A stretch of 64,000 nt of DNA from Desertivirga brevis (GTDB lineage: Bacteria > Bacteroidota > Bacteroidia > Sphingobacteriales > Sphingobacteriaceae). The stretch spans positions 546,834 to 610,833 of the forward strand of contig NZ_JAFEWF010000006.1 in the NCBI RefSeq assembly GCF_017355835.1. Reading direction: 5' to 3'. Under the pieces are notes generated by a model. The model saw only the letters and a program-made list of their open reading frames with translations. It was not told where the DNA came from and did no database searches. Shown one piece after another: positions 1 to 7,667 of this stretch. A program made the position numbers and the translations under genes. Numbering within the stretch: position 1 is the first letter of the stretch; each line of letters begins with the position of its first letter.

Positions 1-1
1 C

Positions 2-583
2 GAGAAGTTTTCAGCTCTTTCTCAGGCGGCAACAGGGCAGGCAGAAGTGTCAAAACTTCAAAACCAATTGCATAATTACAGAACCAGACGCGGCTTTCAT
101 TATATCCTGGCTCCGCAAAGTGGTCAGGTTATGCAAAATGTGAAGGCTGGGATTGGTGAGATTGTAAAAGATGGAGAGAAGTTGCTTAGCATAGTTCCTT
201 CAAACTTCGACCGGGCCGTGGAAATGTATGTTAGTCCTAATGACCTCCCCTTAATATCGAGAGGGCAGTTGGTAAGAATTCAGTTCGACGGCTTTCCTGC
301 TATAGTTTTCTCGGGTTGGCCTCAGGCTTCCTATGGAGTTTTTTCCGGAGAAGTGGCAGCAGTAGATAATAGTATTGGTGAAAACGGAAAGTTCAAGGTT
401 TGGATCAGTCAGAAGGATGGGGAGAAACCCTGGCCAAAAGACCTTAGGTTCGGAGCAGGGTGCCAGGCAATAGCGTTGTTAAACAATGTCCCTGTTTGGT
501 ACGAACTATGGCGTCAGGTGAACGGATTCCCTGCTGATTTCTACAAAAATGATAAGGCTAAGAAAGATACATCGAAAAAGTAG
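2..583 (+). CDS. HlyD-type periplasmic adaptor, C-terminal part (5' end outside window)
   Basis: Only the last ~194 residues are present: the frame is open to the left edge, so the GTG at position 47 is internal rather than the start. The visible part has a coiled-coil/lipoyl tail followed by the beta-barrel segment typical of membrane-fusion proteins (a 'YILAPQSGQVMQ...AGIGEIVKDGEKLLSIVP' type half-motif, then a 'ISRGQLVRIQFDGFPA' barrel strand). In this family the protein bridges an inner-membrane ABC or RND pump to a TolC channel in the periplasm. The next gene starts 2 bases after the stop and encodes a TolC-like channel, which supports the role. The pump itself must lie to the left. The substrate cannot be told. 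Assignment to HlyD/RND adaptor is fairly safe; the exact subfamily is not. Confidence 0.8.
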   Translation, partial: EKFSALSQAATGQAEVSKLQNQLHNYRTRRGFHYILAPQSGQVMQNVKAGIGEIVKDGEKLLSIVPSNFDRAVEMYVSPNDLPLISRGQLVRIQFDGFPAIVFSGWPQASYGVFSGEVAAVDNSIGENGKFKVWISQKDGEKPWPKDLRFGAGCQAIALLNNVPVWYELWRQVNGFPADFYKNDKAKKDTSKK

Positions 584-585
584 AG

Positions 586-1992
586 ATGAGAGAAATTGCT
601 TTAATTGTTCTTATTAGTTTGTTCGGGAAATGTCTGCATGGTCAGGAACAGAAATTGACGATGACCGAATACCTGGGGCTCATTAAAGAATACCATCCTA
701 TTGCATTGCAAGCTGGGTTAAATAGTGACAGGGCATTTTTACAGAGACGACAGGCACTGGGTGGTTTTGATCCTAAGATCGAAGTGAATGGTGGTCAAAA
801 GACATATGACGGCAAAGAGTATTATAATTATGTTATACCGGAAGTTAAAGTTCCTTTGTGGTATGGTATAGATTTGAAAGCAAACCACACTCAGTATAAG
901 GGTAATTATGTGAACCCGGAGAATAAGGTGCCAGAGGATGGTTTGAGTTATTTTGGAGTTTCTGTGCCACTTGGAAGAGGTTTGTTTTTAGATGAGCGCC
1001 GTGCCGCTCTAAGGCAGGCAGCCGTATTTGGTAAACAGGCAAGAGCAGAACAGCAACAGATGCTGAATAATTTGTTTATTTCAGCCGCGCAAGTTTATAC
1101 TGAATGGATGAATGCATGGCTGAACAGAAGGGTTTATGCAGACGCCGTAGAGCTTGCAAAGGTGCGCTTGGAGGGAACTAGAACTTTGTTCAGAAACGGT
1201 GACAAGCCCGCTATTGATACAATCGAGGCCACGGTACTTCTGCAGTCGAGGGAGCAGCGGCTGGCTGAATATACACTTGCGCTAACAAATAAGCGAAATG
1301 AACTTGCCTCTTATTTATGGTTAGAGAACCTATCTCCGGTTGATCCGCAGAAACTTTCTGTTTATCCTGATACAGCTCTTATATATGAAAGAGCGCCGGA
1401 AGATCTGCTCAATAGAGATTTGAACCAGGTGCTTCAAAGCAGTCTTGATGTTCAGCTTTCCAGGCTCAAGATTGACCAATTGGATATTGAACGAAGACTG
1501 AAATTGGAAGAGGTAAAGCCCGATCTGAATTTGAATATTGGAGTATTAAACAAAGGATTTAACCCAGTCAGGAATTTCGACCCGGACTACTTTGTAAACA
1601 ATCAGAAATTAGGCTTTACAGTTGCTTTCCCATTAACCTTCACCAAGCAACGAGCTGCTTATAGCTTAAGCAGGCTCAAGATCAGAGAAGCCGAGTATTC
1701 TTTATCTGACAAGCAAAACGCAGTTACAGTAAAATGGAGTAATTATCTGAACGAGTATTCTGTATTGAACAGCCTTTTGGCCTCAAATGCGGAAATACAG
1801 AAAAGTAATCGACAGCTTTTACAGGGCGAAGAGATAAAATTCAGGTTTGGTGATAGTTCCATCTTTATGATTAATAGTCGCGAGCAAAAAGTGCTGGAAA
1901 CTCAGGAAAAACTATACGATCTTTATAGTAAGCGCATCAAGGTCATTCAGAGCCTTAAGTGGCTCGTGAATGACCTTGAGCAAAATAAGTAA
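586..1992 (+). CDS. TolC-like outer-membrane efflux/secretion channel
   Basis: 468 residues, starting with a short Sec-type signal (MREIALIVLISLFGKCLHGQ) and then two long alpha-helical hairpin repeats separated by beta-barrel segments, the usual TolC plan and length. The sequence contains typical outer-membrane-factor features such as a helix starting near 'LTMTEYLGLIKEYHP' and a repeat of 'LKIREAEYSLSDKQNAV' type heptads near the C-terminus. It would form the outer-membrane channel of a tripartite export system together with the adaptor encoded 2 bases upstream; the two are clearly co-transcribed. The last ~45 coding bases contain a long inverted repeat (separate entry). It could serve drug efflux or type I secretion of a protein or peptide; the window does not decide. 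Confidence 0.85.
   Translation: MREIALIVLISLFGKCLHGQEQKLTMTEYLGLIKEYHPIALQAGLNSDRAFLQRRQALGGFDPKIEVNGGQKTYDGKEYYNYVIPEVKVPLWYGIDLKANHTQYKGNYVNPENKVPEDGLSYFGVSVPLGRGLFLDERRAALRQAAVFGKQARAEQQQMLNNLFISAAQVYTEWMNAWLNRRVYADAVELAKVRLEGTRTLFRNGDKPAIDTIEATVLLQSREQRLAEYTLALTNKRNELASYLWLENLSPVDPQKLSVYPDTALIYERAPEDLLNRDLNQVLQSSLDVQLSRLKIDQLDIERRLKLEEVKPDLNLNIGVLNKGFNPVRNFDPDYFVNNQKLGFTVAFPLTFTKQRAAYSLSRLKIREAEYSLSDKQNAVTVKWSNYLNEYSVLNSLLASNAEIQKSNRQLLQGEEIKFRFGDSSIFMINSREQKVLETQEKLYDLYSKRIKVIQSLKWLVNDLEQNK
1938..1978 (+). other. Long hairpin inside the 3' end of the tolC-like coding sequence
   Basis: A 12-base arm at 1938-1949 is perfectly complementary to 1967-1978, and inside it 1950-1954 pairs with 1961-1965 around a 6-base loop, with one bulged base (1966). 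All of this lies in codons for the C-terminal tail of the channel. No T-run follows, so it is not a canonical intrinsic terminator. It may protect the mRNA 3' end together with the hairpin at 2003-2030. Confidence 0.6.
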
Positions 1993-2002
1993 GAGGCAGC
2001 AA

Positions 2003-2030
2003 AGTTGGTAAACCTTATGGTTTTCCAACT
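2003..2030. terminator. Stem-loop between convergent tolC-like and dinB-like genes
   Basis: Arms 2003-2014 and 2019-2030 pair with a single T-T mismatch around a 4-base loop. The stem spans the stop codon of the minus-strand DinB-like gene (2015-2017) and lies 11 bases after the tolC-like stop. It could end transcripts from both sides, but T-tracts are short, so this is inference. Confidence 0.4.
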
Positions 2031-2521
2031 GATTCCTCATATGTCGGACCGTATAGACCGGGAGCCTTATTGCCTGAAGCTCGAAGGTAAACGATCATTT
2101 CTCCCCGGTGATGATAGAGGTGATTGAAAAGAAAGCCACGTGCAACAACGCCTCTGGGCATCGGACCAAGAACAGTTCGATCACCCACTTTCATTGTCCA
2201 CATGGTTTGTAAACTTTCCTCTGTAGCAGTTTGAAGTGCATCTCTGGCCTTCTCTACATTCTTTTCGAAAAGGTCTAGTGTTGCTGCGATGTCTTCCGGG
2301 TCTCCGCGTTCAAGATTGTCAGCGGCTATATCGTAAACATCCTGGGTGAAAGTTCCCAAGTACCAGTAGTAAATGGTAGCGATATGCTGGGCGAGTTCAC
2401 CCATTGTCCAGGAAATTTCTGAAGGCTTAAAACCAAGATCTTTTTCAGGAACAGCGTGCAGCAATCTTCTTGTGCTATTTACTTCATGTTCAAACTCAGC
2501 AATTAGGGATTGTAATATCAT
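2015..2521 (-). CDS. DinB family (four-helix, putative metal-dependent) protein
   Basis: 168 residues, the usual size for the DinB/YfiT four-helix bundle. Three conserved histidines of the putative metal site can be recognised: one in 'ELAQHIATIYYWYLG' (about residue 47) and two in 'NHLYHHRGEMIVYLRASG' near the C-terminus. The closing 'VPGLYGPTY'-like segment is also standard for Bacteroidota DinB proteins. The biochemical role of most members is unknown; some are thiol transferases or stress-induced proteins. It is the last gene of a minus-strand run AraC regulator - RibD/DHFR-like - DinB, with gaps of 61 and 95 bases, so co-expression is possible but not certain. Confidence 0.85.
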   Translation of the reverse strand: MILQSLIAEFEHEVNSTRRLLHAVPEKDLGFKPSEISWTMGELAQHIATIYYWYLGTFTQDVYDIAADNLERGDPEDIAATLDLFEKNVEKARDALQTATEESLQTMWTMKVGDRTVLGPMPRGVVARGFLFNHLYHHRGEMIVYLRASGNKAPGLYGPTYEESVGKP

Positions 2522-2616
2522 GATGCGTTTTTTATGATATAAAAACTTTTAAGTATAGGAAAGGTTTAATATTCAGCTTCAAATAGGCCTTACAAGCTCA
2601 GTCCCCTTCCTGAATT

Positions 2617-3153
2617 TCAATCTTTTTCAATCCTGTATTTTAAAGACACGAGCCCCGTTTCGTACGTTTTACTTTCCAGTAAAGTGAGAGGGATAGGTTT
2701 TTCCCGCTCGCGGAATAATGGTTTGCCTCTGCCCAGTAGGATCGGATGAACAGAAAGCCATAGCTCGTCTACCAAACCTTCCTGCATTAATACGTCTGTA
2801 AGGGATGCTCCGCCGAAAAGCCAGATGTCCTTCCCTGGTTGTTCTTTAATTTTCCGGACCTGGGTTATGCTATCTCCTGAAATAAGTACTGCGCCATCCT
2901 TTACATTTTTTAAAGTGTTGGAGAATATGTATTCGGTAGCATCAGGTATATCAGAAACTATTTTTCCTCCATTATTTTCGGCGTATTGCTGCGCTATCTC
3001 GTAGCTTTTCCTCCCGATAAATAGCGCGTCTATTCCGGCAAAAAACTCCGCCAGGCCGTAATCCTGATCTGTAAAACACCAGTCGTGTTCCCCCTTAGGG
3101 CCTTCAATAAAACCATCAAGTGTGACTGCTAAACCTAAAATTACTTTTCTCAT
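2617..3153 (-). CDS. Dihydrofolate reductase / RibD C-terminal domain family protein
   Basis: 178 residues from the chosen ATG at 3153, which directly opens the family's first strand (MRKVILGLAVTLDGFIEG); an upstream in-frame ATG at 3180 adds nine residues that do not resemble the family. The sequence carries the RibD-C/DHFR-like signatures: 'DGFIEGPKGEHDW' near the N-terminus, 'ALFIGRKSYE', 'YIFSNTL', 'IWLFGGASLTDVLMQEGLVDEL' and 'HPILLGRGKPLF'. The fold binds NADPH, and these short stand-alone proteins are annotated as dihydrofolate reductase family, but their substrates are mostly unknown. Gene context (AraC regulator upstream, DinB downstream) does not add a pathway. Confidence 0.88.
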   Translation of the reverse strand: MRKVILGLAVTLDGFIEGPKGEHDWCFTDQDYGLAEFFAGIDALFIGRKSYEIAQQYAENNGGKIVSDIPDATEYIFSNTLKNVKDGAVLISGDSITQVRKIKEQPGKDIWLFGGASLTDVLMQEGLVDELWLSVHPILLGRGKPLFREREKPIPLTLLESKTYETGLVSLKYRIEKD

Positions 3154-3214
3154 AAATATTAAATTTAGGGCAAGGTGCAAATCGTTTAATAGTCCTGATT
3201 GTACAAAACGGACA

Positions 3215-3997
3215 TCAGTACAAAATATTTGAAGAACTTATCACCTGTGCTGGAGTAAGTCCACTATAACTTTTGTAATCCCGAATGAAATGCGACTGGT
3301 CGTAATAACCGCTCTGATACACTATTCTGGTGAGGGAAGGAGCGGGCCTACCCTTTAAATAGTTCAACGACCTTAGAAACCTTTTGACGCGTAAATATTC
3401 TTTCGGTGACATTCCAATAGTCTCCTGAAATTTTCGTGAAAGATGACGTTGACTGGTGCCTGTAGCTTCGATCAGCTGTTTTACAGAGACAATGTCCGCG
3501 GATGAATTAATAAGTCTTAGACAATCGTCCATTAGAATATCTTCTTTGCTTTTCTTTAGTAGGGTCAAAAGGTATTGCTGCACAATTGCTGCCCGATGAA
3601 CATTATCTTGCGCGTTTTCAAGCTTGTCCTCCAGCTCATTTCCTAAATGATTCCAGAGCTCAAATAATTCCATCGTACGATCACTCAATAAATTTATTGG
3701 CTGAGGAAAAAACCTGTATGCCATTCCGGGATAAAAACATATTGCAATGCAGCCAGAGCCTCTACGCATCTGGACATCCATGGGCTTACTCATACGTGAA
3801 TTTATAATGCTCGAGGAATAAAGCTCCTTATCGATTACAGCAATGGGGCTGCTAGTATAATTAATAAAGATCTCTACGCAAATATCTGGAAGGACCCTTA
3901 TATGGGTTGTATCCAAATCTTCATCACACTCCATCGAGCAAATCATTTTTACATAGGGTTGCAGGTAGGGGGAGATAATATGCTGTTGGAGACGCAT
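3215..3997 (-). CDS. AraC family transcriptional regulator
   Basis: 260 residues. The C-terminal ~100 residues form the two helix-turn-helix AraC DNA-binding domain: 'SVKQLIEATGTSQRHLSRKF' then 'IGMSPKEYLRVKRFLRSLNYL' and 'IVYQSGYYDQSHFIRDYKSYSG', ending 'TPAQVI'. The N-terminal ~150 residues match the sensor-like region commonly found with this class in Bacteroidota (DUF6597-type, starting 'SPYLQPYVKMICSME'). It probably senses a small ligand and regulates nearby genes; the downstream RibD/DHFR-like gene begins 61 bases after its stop on the same strand. Ligand and targets cannot be read from sequence. Confidence 0.9.
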   Translation of the reverse strand: MRLQQHIISPYLQPYVKMICSMECDEDLDTTHIRVLPDICVEIFINYTSSPIAVIDKELYSSSIINSRMSKPMDVQMRRGSGCIAICFYPGMAYRFFPQPINLLSDRTMELFELWNHLGNELEDKLENAQDNVHRAAIVQQYLLTLLKKSKEDILMDDCLRLINSSADIVSVKQLIEATGTSQRHLSRKFQETIGMSPKEYLRVKRFLRSLNYLKGRPAPSLTRIVYQSGYYDQSHFIRDYKSYSGLTPAQVISSSNILY

Positions 3998-4122
3998 AGC
4001 TGCAAAGTTAAGTATTATAGCCTTTCTGTGACATGCTATACCAAAAAATAGAAAACCGGAAACTCTAATTATAGTTATTCTATAATGATCGGAATCCTTT
4101 AAAACAAGTACAGTTAAGACTC

Positions 4123-5070
4123 ATGAAACAAGCTTTTCTTATATCAGCGTTCATAATAGCAATAATTACCGGGGCTTTCGTTGTTCGTAGCACCGGAGCA
4201 TTTTCAGGTGATTTAGCAAATGTTGAGTCGCAGGATGGCGACTCTGACAAGGGCGATAAAGACAAAAAAGGCAAGGGTAAAAAAGATAAAAAGGACAAGA
4301 GTAAAGATGACCAACCATCAGAAGGTATAGTGATCCGAAAAAAGTGGGATATGCCCGAGGTTCTAAAAGAAATATCCGCTTTAACCTATATCGATGAAGA
4401 CCGCTTTGGTTGTGTTCAGGACGAAATAGGTAAGATCTTCATTTATAATACTGCTACTAAAAAAGTGGAGAAGGAAATTCCATTTGCGGGAACCGGAGAT
4501 TATGAAGGTCTTGCAATTGTAGATCAAACCGCCTATGTACTTAGAGCTGACGGGCAGATATTTGAAGTGAAGAACTATACTTCAGGAAAACCCGAAACTA
4601 TATTGCATAAAACCCATCTTACGGTTAAACATGATACTGAAGGAATGTGCTTTGATAGTAAAAATAATCGACTATTAGTTGCGGTTAAGGGGTCAGAGGG
4701 AGGAAGTGCCGGATATAAAGGAATTTACAGTTTTGACCTGAAGAGTTCTAAAATGGCAAAGGAGCCAGCTTATAAAATTAATTTTGACGACCCTGCGTTC
4801 GAGAAAGTTAAAGCTAAGAAACCGGAGTCAGTAATCGCTCCTTCTGCAATTGCTATCCATCCTAAAACCGGAGACATTTATATTACTGAAGGAACAAAAC
4901 CTAAATTACTTATAATGGATAAGGAGGGTAAAATTAAAGATCTGAGAACGTTGAGTAAGGCAGATTTTAATCAGCCGGAAGGTATCATCTTCAAACCTGA
5001 TGCACGTATGTTCGTCTCAAATGAAGGAAATAAAACTCCGGGAAATATACTGGAGATCGAAGCTTTGTAA
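4123..5070 (+). CDS. SdiA-regulated-like secreted beta-propeller protein
   Basis: 315 residues. An N-terminal hydrophobic segment (residues ~4-24) is a signal peptide or membrane anchor. Residues ~35-62 form a highly charged linker rich in Lys, Asp and Gly. From ~70 on, repeated blades of the SdiA-regulated type follow: 'LKEISALTYIDEDRFGCVQDE', 'GDYEGLAIVDQTAYVLRADG', 'DTEGMCFDSKNNRLLVAVKG', 'PSAIAIHPKTGDIYITEG', 'NQPEGIIFKPDARMFVSNEG'. The family has a six-bladed propeller fold; no catalytic function is established. The gene stands alone, followed by a strong terminator. The extreme Lys/Asp linker may tether the propeller to the envelope (inference). Confidence 0.75.
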   Translation: MKQAFLISAFIIAIITGAFVVRSTGAFSGDLANVESQDGDSDKGDKDKKGKGKKDKKDKSKDDQPSEGIVIRKKWDMPEVLKEISALTYIDEDRFGCVQDEIGKIFIYNTATKKVEKEIPFAGTGDYEGLAIVDQTAYVLRADGQIFEVKNYTSGKPETILHKTHLTVKHDTEGMCFDSKNNRLLVAVKGSEGGSAGYKGIYSFDLKSSKMAKEPAYKINFDDPAFEKVKAKKPESVIAPSAIAIHPKTGDIYITEGTKPKLLIMDKEGKIKDLRTLSKADFNQPEGIIFKPDARMFVSNEGNKTPGNILEIEAL

Positions 5071-5094
5071 GACCATTCGTTGATAAAAAATTGA

Positions 5095-5126
5095 AACCCG
5101 GCACTGTGTTATTGCCGGGTTTTTTT
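5095..5126 (+). terminator. Rho-independent terminator of the beta-propeller gene
   Basis: A perfect 9-bp GC-rich stem (5095-5103 with 5113-5121) and a 9-base loop, followed by a T-run through 5126, 24 bases after the stop codon. Confidence 0.9.
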
Positions 5127-5361
5127 CTGAAAGTCTAATTGTTTCTAAGAGGCCAGAAAGAACCATCAAAAACTTTCATCCTCCAGTTGTGAGCTTCTGC
5201 TCATGATGGTTTTTCTTGAAAGTCTGACTGTTTTATCGAGATCATTAATTATTCTTTAAAGGCCTCAATGAGATCGCTTCGCTAAATTTTTAAGGGCAAG
5301 AAGAACCTTCAGGCTACTTTCATCCTCTGTTTTTGAGGTTCTGCTAATGAAAGTTTTTTTA
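5121..5361. repeat. Two diverged copies of a structured intergenic element
   Basis: Copy A (about 5127-5214) and copy B (about 5215-5361) share in order a 'TGAAAGTCT' block, an 'AAGAACC' block, 'ACTTTCATCCTC' and 'TTCTGCT.ATGA', then a T-run. Each copy has two pairings in crossing order. In A, 5161-5168 pairs with 5204-5211 and 5172-5178 with 5217-5223. In B, the 'AGAACCT' near 5302 pairs with 'AGGTTCT' near 5337 and 5316-5323 pairs with 5347-5354. The stems are either alternative (switch-like) or form a pseudoknot. The element fills the gap between two convergent genes and overlaps the stop codon of the minus-strand gene. Copy B also looks like a terminator for plus-strand transcripts. Confidence 0.5.
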
Positions 5362-5880
5362 CCAGGTGATATGGTAAATATTTATTGAAGGATCATCTGT
5401 ACTTTCAACATTCACTTTTGGAACAGCCCCCATACATGGCTTAAACTTTCTTAAAGAAGCTATAATTATTCCTCTATAGTAATCGGGAGGGTAGGGCGAC
5501 CGGGCTTTCATTGTTGCAGTACGACGTTCCTGATCTATAGCTAATAATTCAGAGCTTCCTGCGTCACCTTTATGGTGAACCATTTGAAAACCCGCAGACT
5601 GAGCAGCGATTAGGTCTTGAAAACTAGAAATATTTTCGATGCTATCCGCGATTCCTTTACCCAGGGTAAAAATCGTATTAGGGCCGTATGTTTCTGCAGC
5701 TTCTGCAAGCGCATTAAGCCAGGTTTGGAAGGAATACCACTGGTCGGGAACCAGGTTTCCTAACCCGTGATGTTGGAGGATTTGATCAATTGATACGCCG
5801 TTAACTGAAAGAGCGTTTAAGGCAGCGCTGATCGCAAAACCACTGATCTGAGTATCCTCGGAGAACGTTTTGTAATGCAT
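5359..5880 (-). CDS. Hypothetical protein, 173 residues
   Basis: I do not recognise this family securely. The protein is soluble (no signal peptide or membrane segment) and mixed alpha/beta, with an N-terminal helix-rich half ('ISGFAISAALNALSVNGVS', 'WLNALAEAAETYGPNTIF', 'LGKGIADSIENISSF') and a C-terminal half with 'RRTATMKARSPYPPDYYRGI' and a terminal 'INIYHITW'. The layout of a helical start, a 'TLGKGI' turn and a strand-rich end with 'SPYPPD..RG' recalls small-molecule or haem-binding domains of the HNOB/V4R kind, but that is a weak impression. It is minus strand, 101 bases downstream of the DoxX-like gene, so it may belong to the same transcript. Confidence 0.7.
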   Translation of the reverse strand: MHYKTFSEDTQISGFAISAALNALSVNGVSIDQILQHHGLGNLVPDQWYSFQTWLNALAEAAETYGPNTIFTLGKGIADSIENISSFQDLIAAQSAGFQMVHHKGDAGSSELLAIDQERRTATMKARSPYPPDYYRGIIIASLRKFKPCMGAVPKVNVESTDDPSINIYHITW

Positions 5881-5981
5881 GAGTAATTAAGAATAATTTG
5901 AACTCCTTTTGCTAACGAAAAACTTCCTTCCGGGTTACAATTTGATTTTATTTAGAAGTAATTTAGGTAAGGAGGATACTT

Positions 5982-6365
5982 TTAGGTTTGATTAACCATT
6001 AGCTTCCTATCAGCTGGCCTTAAAAACCAGGATATTATTGTCAGGATAAGTAGTAATACCGGGCCGAAGAGCTCAATTATAGGATCTCCCATAGCTAAAT
6101 GAGAAAAAATGGCACCGGTCATGATAAAGAAAAAGCCCGCATAGGCCCATTCTTTAAGCAAGGGAAGTCGAGGAACAAGTACTGCGATCACTCCTAATAT
6201 TTTCCAAATACCTATTATAGTCAGGAAATACACGGGATATCCTAAAGCTTTCATTTTTATGACCTCTTCTTGCATATGAATTATTTGAACTATGCCAGTT
6301 GATGCCATTCCCAAGGAAAGCCAGAGTGTGGCAATCCAATAGATTACTTTATTTCTTTTTGTCAT
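5982..6365 (-). CDS. DoxX-like family membrane protein
   Basis: 127 residues with four predicted membrane helices (about residues 8-27, 45-65, 73-90 and 97-115) and the DoxX-like hallmarks: 'GYPVYFLTIIGIWKILGVIAVL' and 'LPLLKEWAYAGFFFIMTGAIFSHLAMGD'. This small DoxX type is commonly encoded with ArsR-family repressors and SRPBCC proteins in Bacteroidota, exactly as here (order ArsR - SRPBCC - DoxX on the minus strand). Function is undefined; related proteins take part in redox or quinone-linked processes at the inner membrane. Expression is probably controlled by the ArsR operator at 7310-7353. Confidence 0.88.
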   Translation of the reverse strand: MTKRNKVIYWIATLWLSLGMASTGIVQIIHMQEEVIKMKALGYPVYFLTIIGIWKILGVIAVLVPRLPLLKEWAYAGFFFIMTGAIFSHLAMGDPIIELFGPVLLLILTIISWFLRPADRKLMVNQT

Positions 6366-6456
6366 TGTGTTTCTTGAAAGGCTAATTATTTTTATGTTGG
6401 CAGAAAGGACCTTGTTGAAATTTTATTTCCAGTTTTGGGTCTTTATTCAGGAGGAT

Positions 6457-6924
6457 TTAGACTAGTTTGTGGACTATGGATTCAAGGCGGTTATGTGCCA
6501 TATTAATACCATAAGCAAAAGGTAATCTCAAGATGTTGTCCCTATCGGTAACCGATTTATATATCACGTGCATCGTAAGTTTGCTTTTACTGTCGGAAAG
6601 TCGTTCAAACTCTAAGAATTCCAGTTGTACAGGAAATGGAGTGTCTTTCATTTGAAAGGTCCTGACTATCCTGCAATCGGTTTTAAATTCATGAATTACT
6701 CCATGGGCGATGAAGGCAACATTTCCTTTATTATCTGAAGTCTCAAACTCATAAGCCCCATGAGTTCTGCTTTCCAGTTTAATTACCCTGGTACCCATCC
6801 ATTGCTCAAGGATCTTCGGCTCGACATAGGCTTTAAAAAGTAACTCGACCGGGAGGTCAAATTCCCTGATTATTTCCAGGTCGTTCCGGCCTTCTTTTGC
6901 ATTAACTTTTGTTTTTGGTTCCAT
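6457..6924 (-). CDS. SRPBCC (AHSA1-like) domain protein
   Basis: 155 residues covering one START/AHSA1-type helix-grip domain: 'LEIIREFDLPVELLFKAYVEPKILEQWMG' at the front, a central 'YEFETSDNKGNVAFIAHGVIHEF' strand pair, and an amphipathic C-terminal helix ('MAHNRLESIVHKLV'). Such proteins bind hydrophobic small molecules in a deep cavity; no ligand is known for this class. It follows the ArsR gene by 35 bases and precedes the DoxX-like gene, a frequent three-gene set. ArsR-SRPBCC pairs probably form a ligand-linked module, but that is inferred from gene neighbourhoods. Confidence 0.88.
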   Translation of the reverse strand: MEPKTKVNAKEGRNDLEIIREFDLPVELLFKAYVEPKILEQWMGTRVIKLESRTHGAYEFETSDNKGNVAFIAHGVIHEFKTDCRIVRTFQMKDTPFPVQLEFLEFERLSDSKSKLTMHVIYKSVTDRDNILRLPFAYGINMAHNRLESIVHKLV

Positions 6925-6959
6925 TTTTCTTGATGGTTTATTTGTTTTTTATCTAGATG

Positions 6960-7307
6960 TCAGCTATTCGCACCCTCTTCCTTGCCTTTATTACCCTGAA
7001 AGTTTTTCATTATGGATTCCAGTTTATCAAACCGCTCTTCCCATAATTTTCGGAAGGGTTCAATAAAAGAGGCAATTTCTTTAATCTTCTGAGGGTTCAA
7101 ATGGTAGTAGATCTCTCTGCCATTTTGCTCCTGTTCCAACAACTCACATTCTGTGAGAATTTGCAGGTGCTTTGATACAGTAGGTCTTGCCGTATCAAAA
7201 TTTGAGGCAATTGCCCCGGCTGTCATTGATTGGGTGGCCAGCAGTAAGAGTATTGCTCTTCTTGTTGGATCTGCTATAGCCTGAAATACATCTCTCCTTA
7301 AATTCAT
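6960..7307 (-). CDS. ArsR-family winged-helix repressor (SdpR-like)
   Basis: 115 residues. The winged-helix core reads '[33 protein letters not shown]', then the recognition helix '[33 protein letters not shown]', followed by a C-terminal dimerisation helix. No Cys-rich metal site is visible, so it looks like the non-metal (SdpR-type) branch. The ATG at 7307 lies 3 bases from an 18-base perfect palindrome with a second copy just beyond, which strongly suggests autoregulation (separate entry). Downstream genes encode SRPBCC and DoxX-like proteins. Confidence 0.93.
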   Translation of the reverse strand: MNLRRDVFQAIADPTRRAILLLLATQSMTAGAIASNFDTARPTVSKHLQILTECELLEQEQNGREIYYHLNPQKIKEIASFIEPFRKLWEERFDKLESIMKNFQGNKGKEEGANS

Positions 7308-7309
7308 TA

Positions 7310-7357
7310 TGTAGCTATATAGCTACAAATATAAATGTAGTTATATAGCTACACAAA
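7310..7357 (-). promoter_or_regulatory. Promoter with twin palindromic operators for the arsR operon
   Basis: Reading the minus strand: a TTTG -33 box (7357-7354), 20 bases, then TATATTTG (7333-7326), an exact match to the Bacteroidota -7 consensus TAnnTTTG. Two palindromes of the form TGTAGCTATATAGCTACA occupy 7310-7327 (perfect) and 7336-7353 (one mismatch), with centres 26 bases apart. The second fills the promoter spacer; the first covers the end of the -7 box and the expected start site. The leader would be only about a dozen bases. This is a convincing repressor-binding arrangement. Confidence 0.85.
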
Positions 7358-7384
7358 TAAAATGTTTATTTATTTGTAAATCCT

Positions 7385-7657
7385 TTACCGCTTCAAGGGT
7401 ATAGAGCCTTGCAACCTATAAATCCATTGGGAAGCGCTTGAATCCTTGGTGTTTCTTGTATGCTTTTGTATCCTTTTGGCGCCGTAAAGGCTACCTGCCG
7501 CAAATAAAAACCAAACACCCCTGTCGAGGGGACTGTATTCATCAGGATCCGGACACTCCTGGAATGGATCTAATTTGCTGTCACATTCTTGGGCAAAGCT
7601 TAGCAGAGACATGATTACACATATTCCTGCAATTAGAGAGGTTTTCAGTGACTTCAC
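7385..7657 (-). CDS. Small secreted protein with PID-CTERM-like tail
   Basis: 90 residues: signal peptide (~1-22, ending 'LLSFAQ'), a short Cys/Pro/Asp-rich middle ('ECDSKLDPFQECPDPDEY'), then 'SPLDRGVWFLFAAGSLYGAKRI', a motif plus hydrophobic segment plus basic residues. This resembles the tripartite PID-CTERM putative sorting signal of Bacteroidota ('PIDGG..LLLAAG..YGAKK'), although here it is PLD followed by RG, and about 16 further residues follow. Such tails are thought to be handled by exosortase-like enzymes; none is seen in the window. The gene starts 10 bases after the stop of the giant T9SS protein gene, so the two are surely co-transcribed. Only about 30 bases separate its stop from the arsR promoter and no terminator is visible, so readthrough is possible. 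Confidence 0.75.
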   Translation of the reverse strand: MKSLKTSLIAGICVIMSLLSFAQECDSKLDPFQECPDPDEYSPLDRGVWFLFAAGSLYGAKRIQKHTRNTKDSSASQWIYRLQGSIPLKR

Positions 7658-7667
7658 GATGAGTGGA

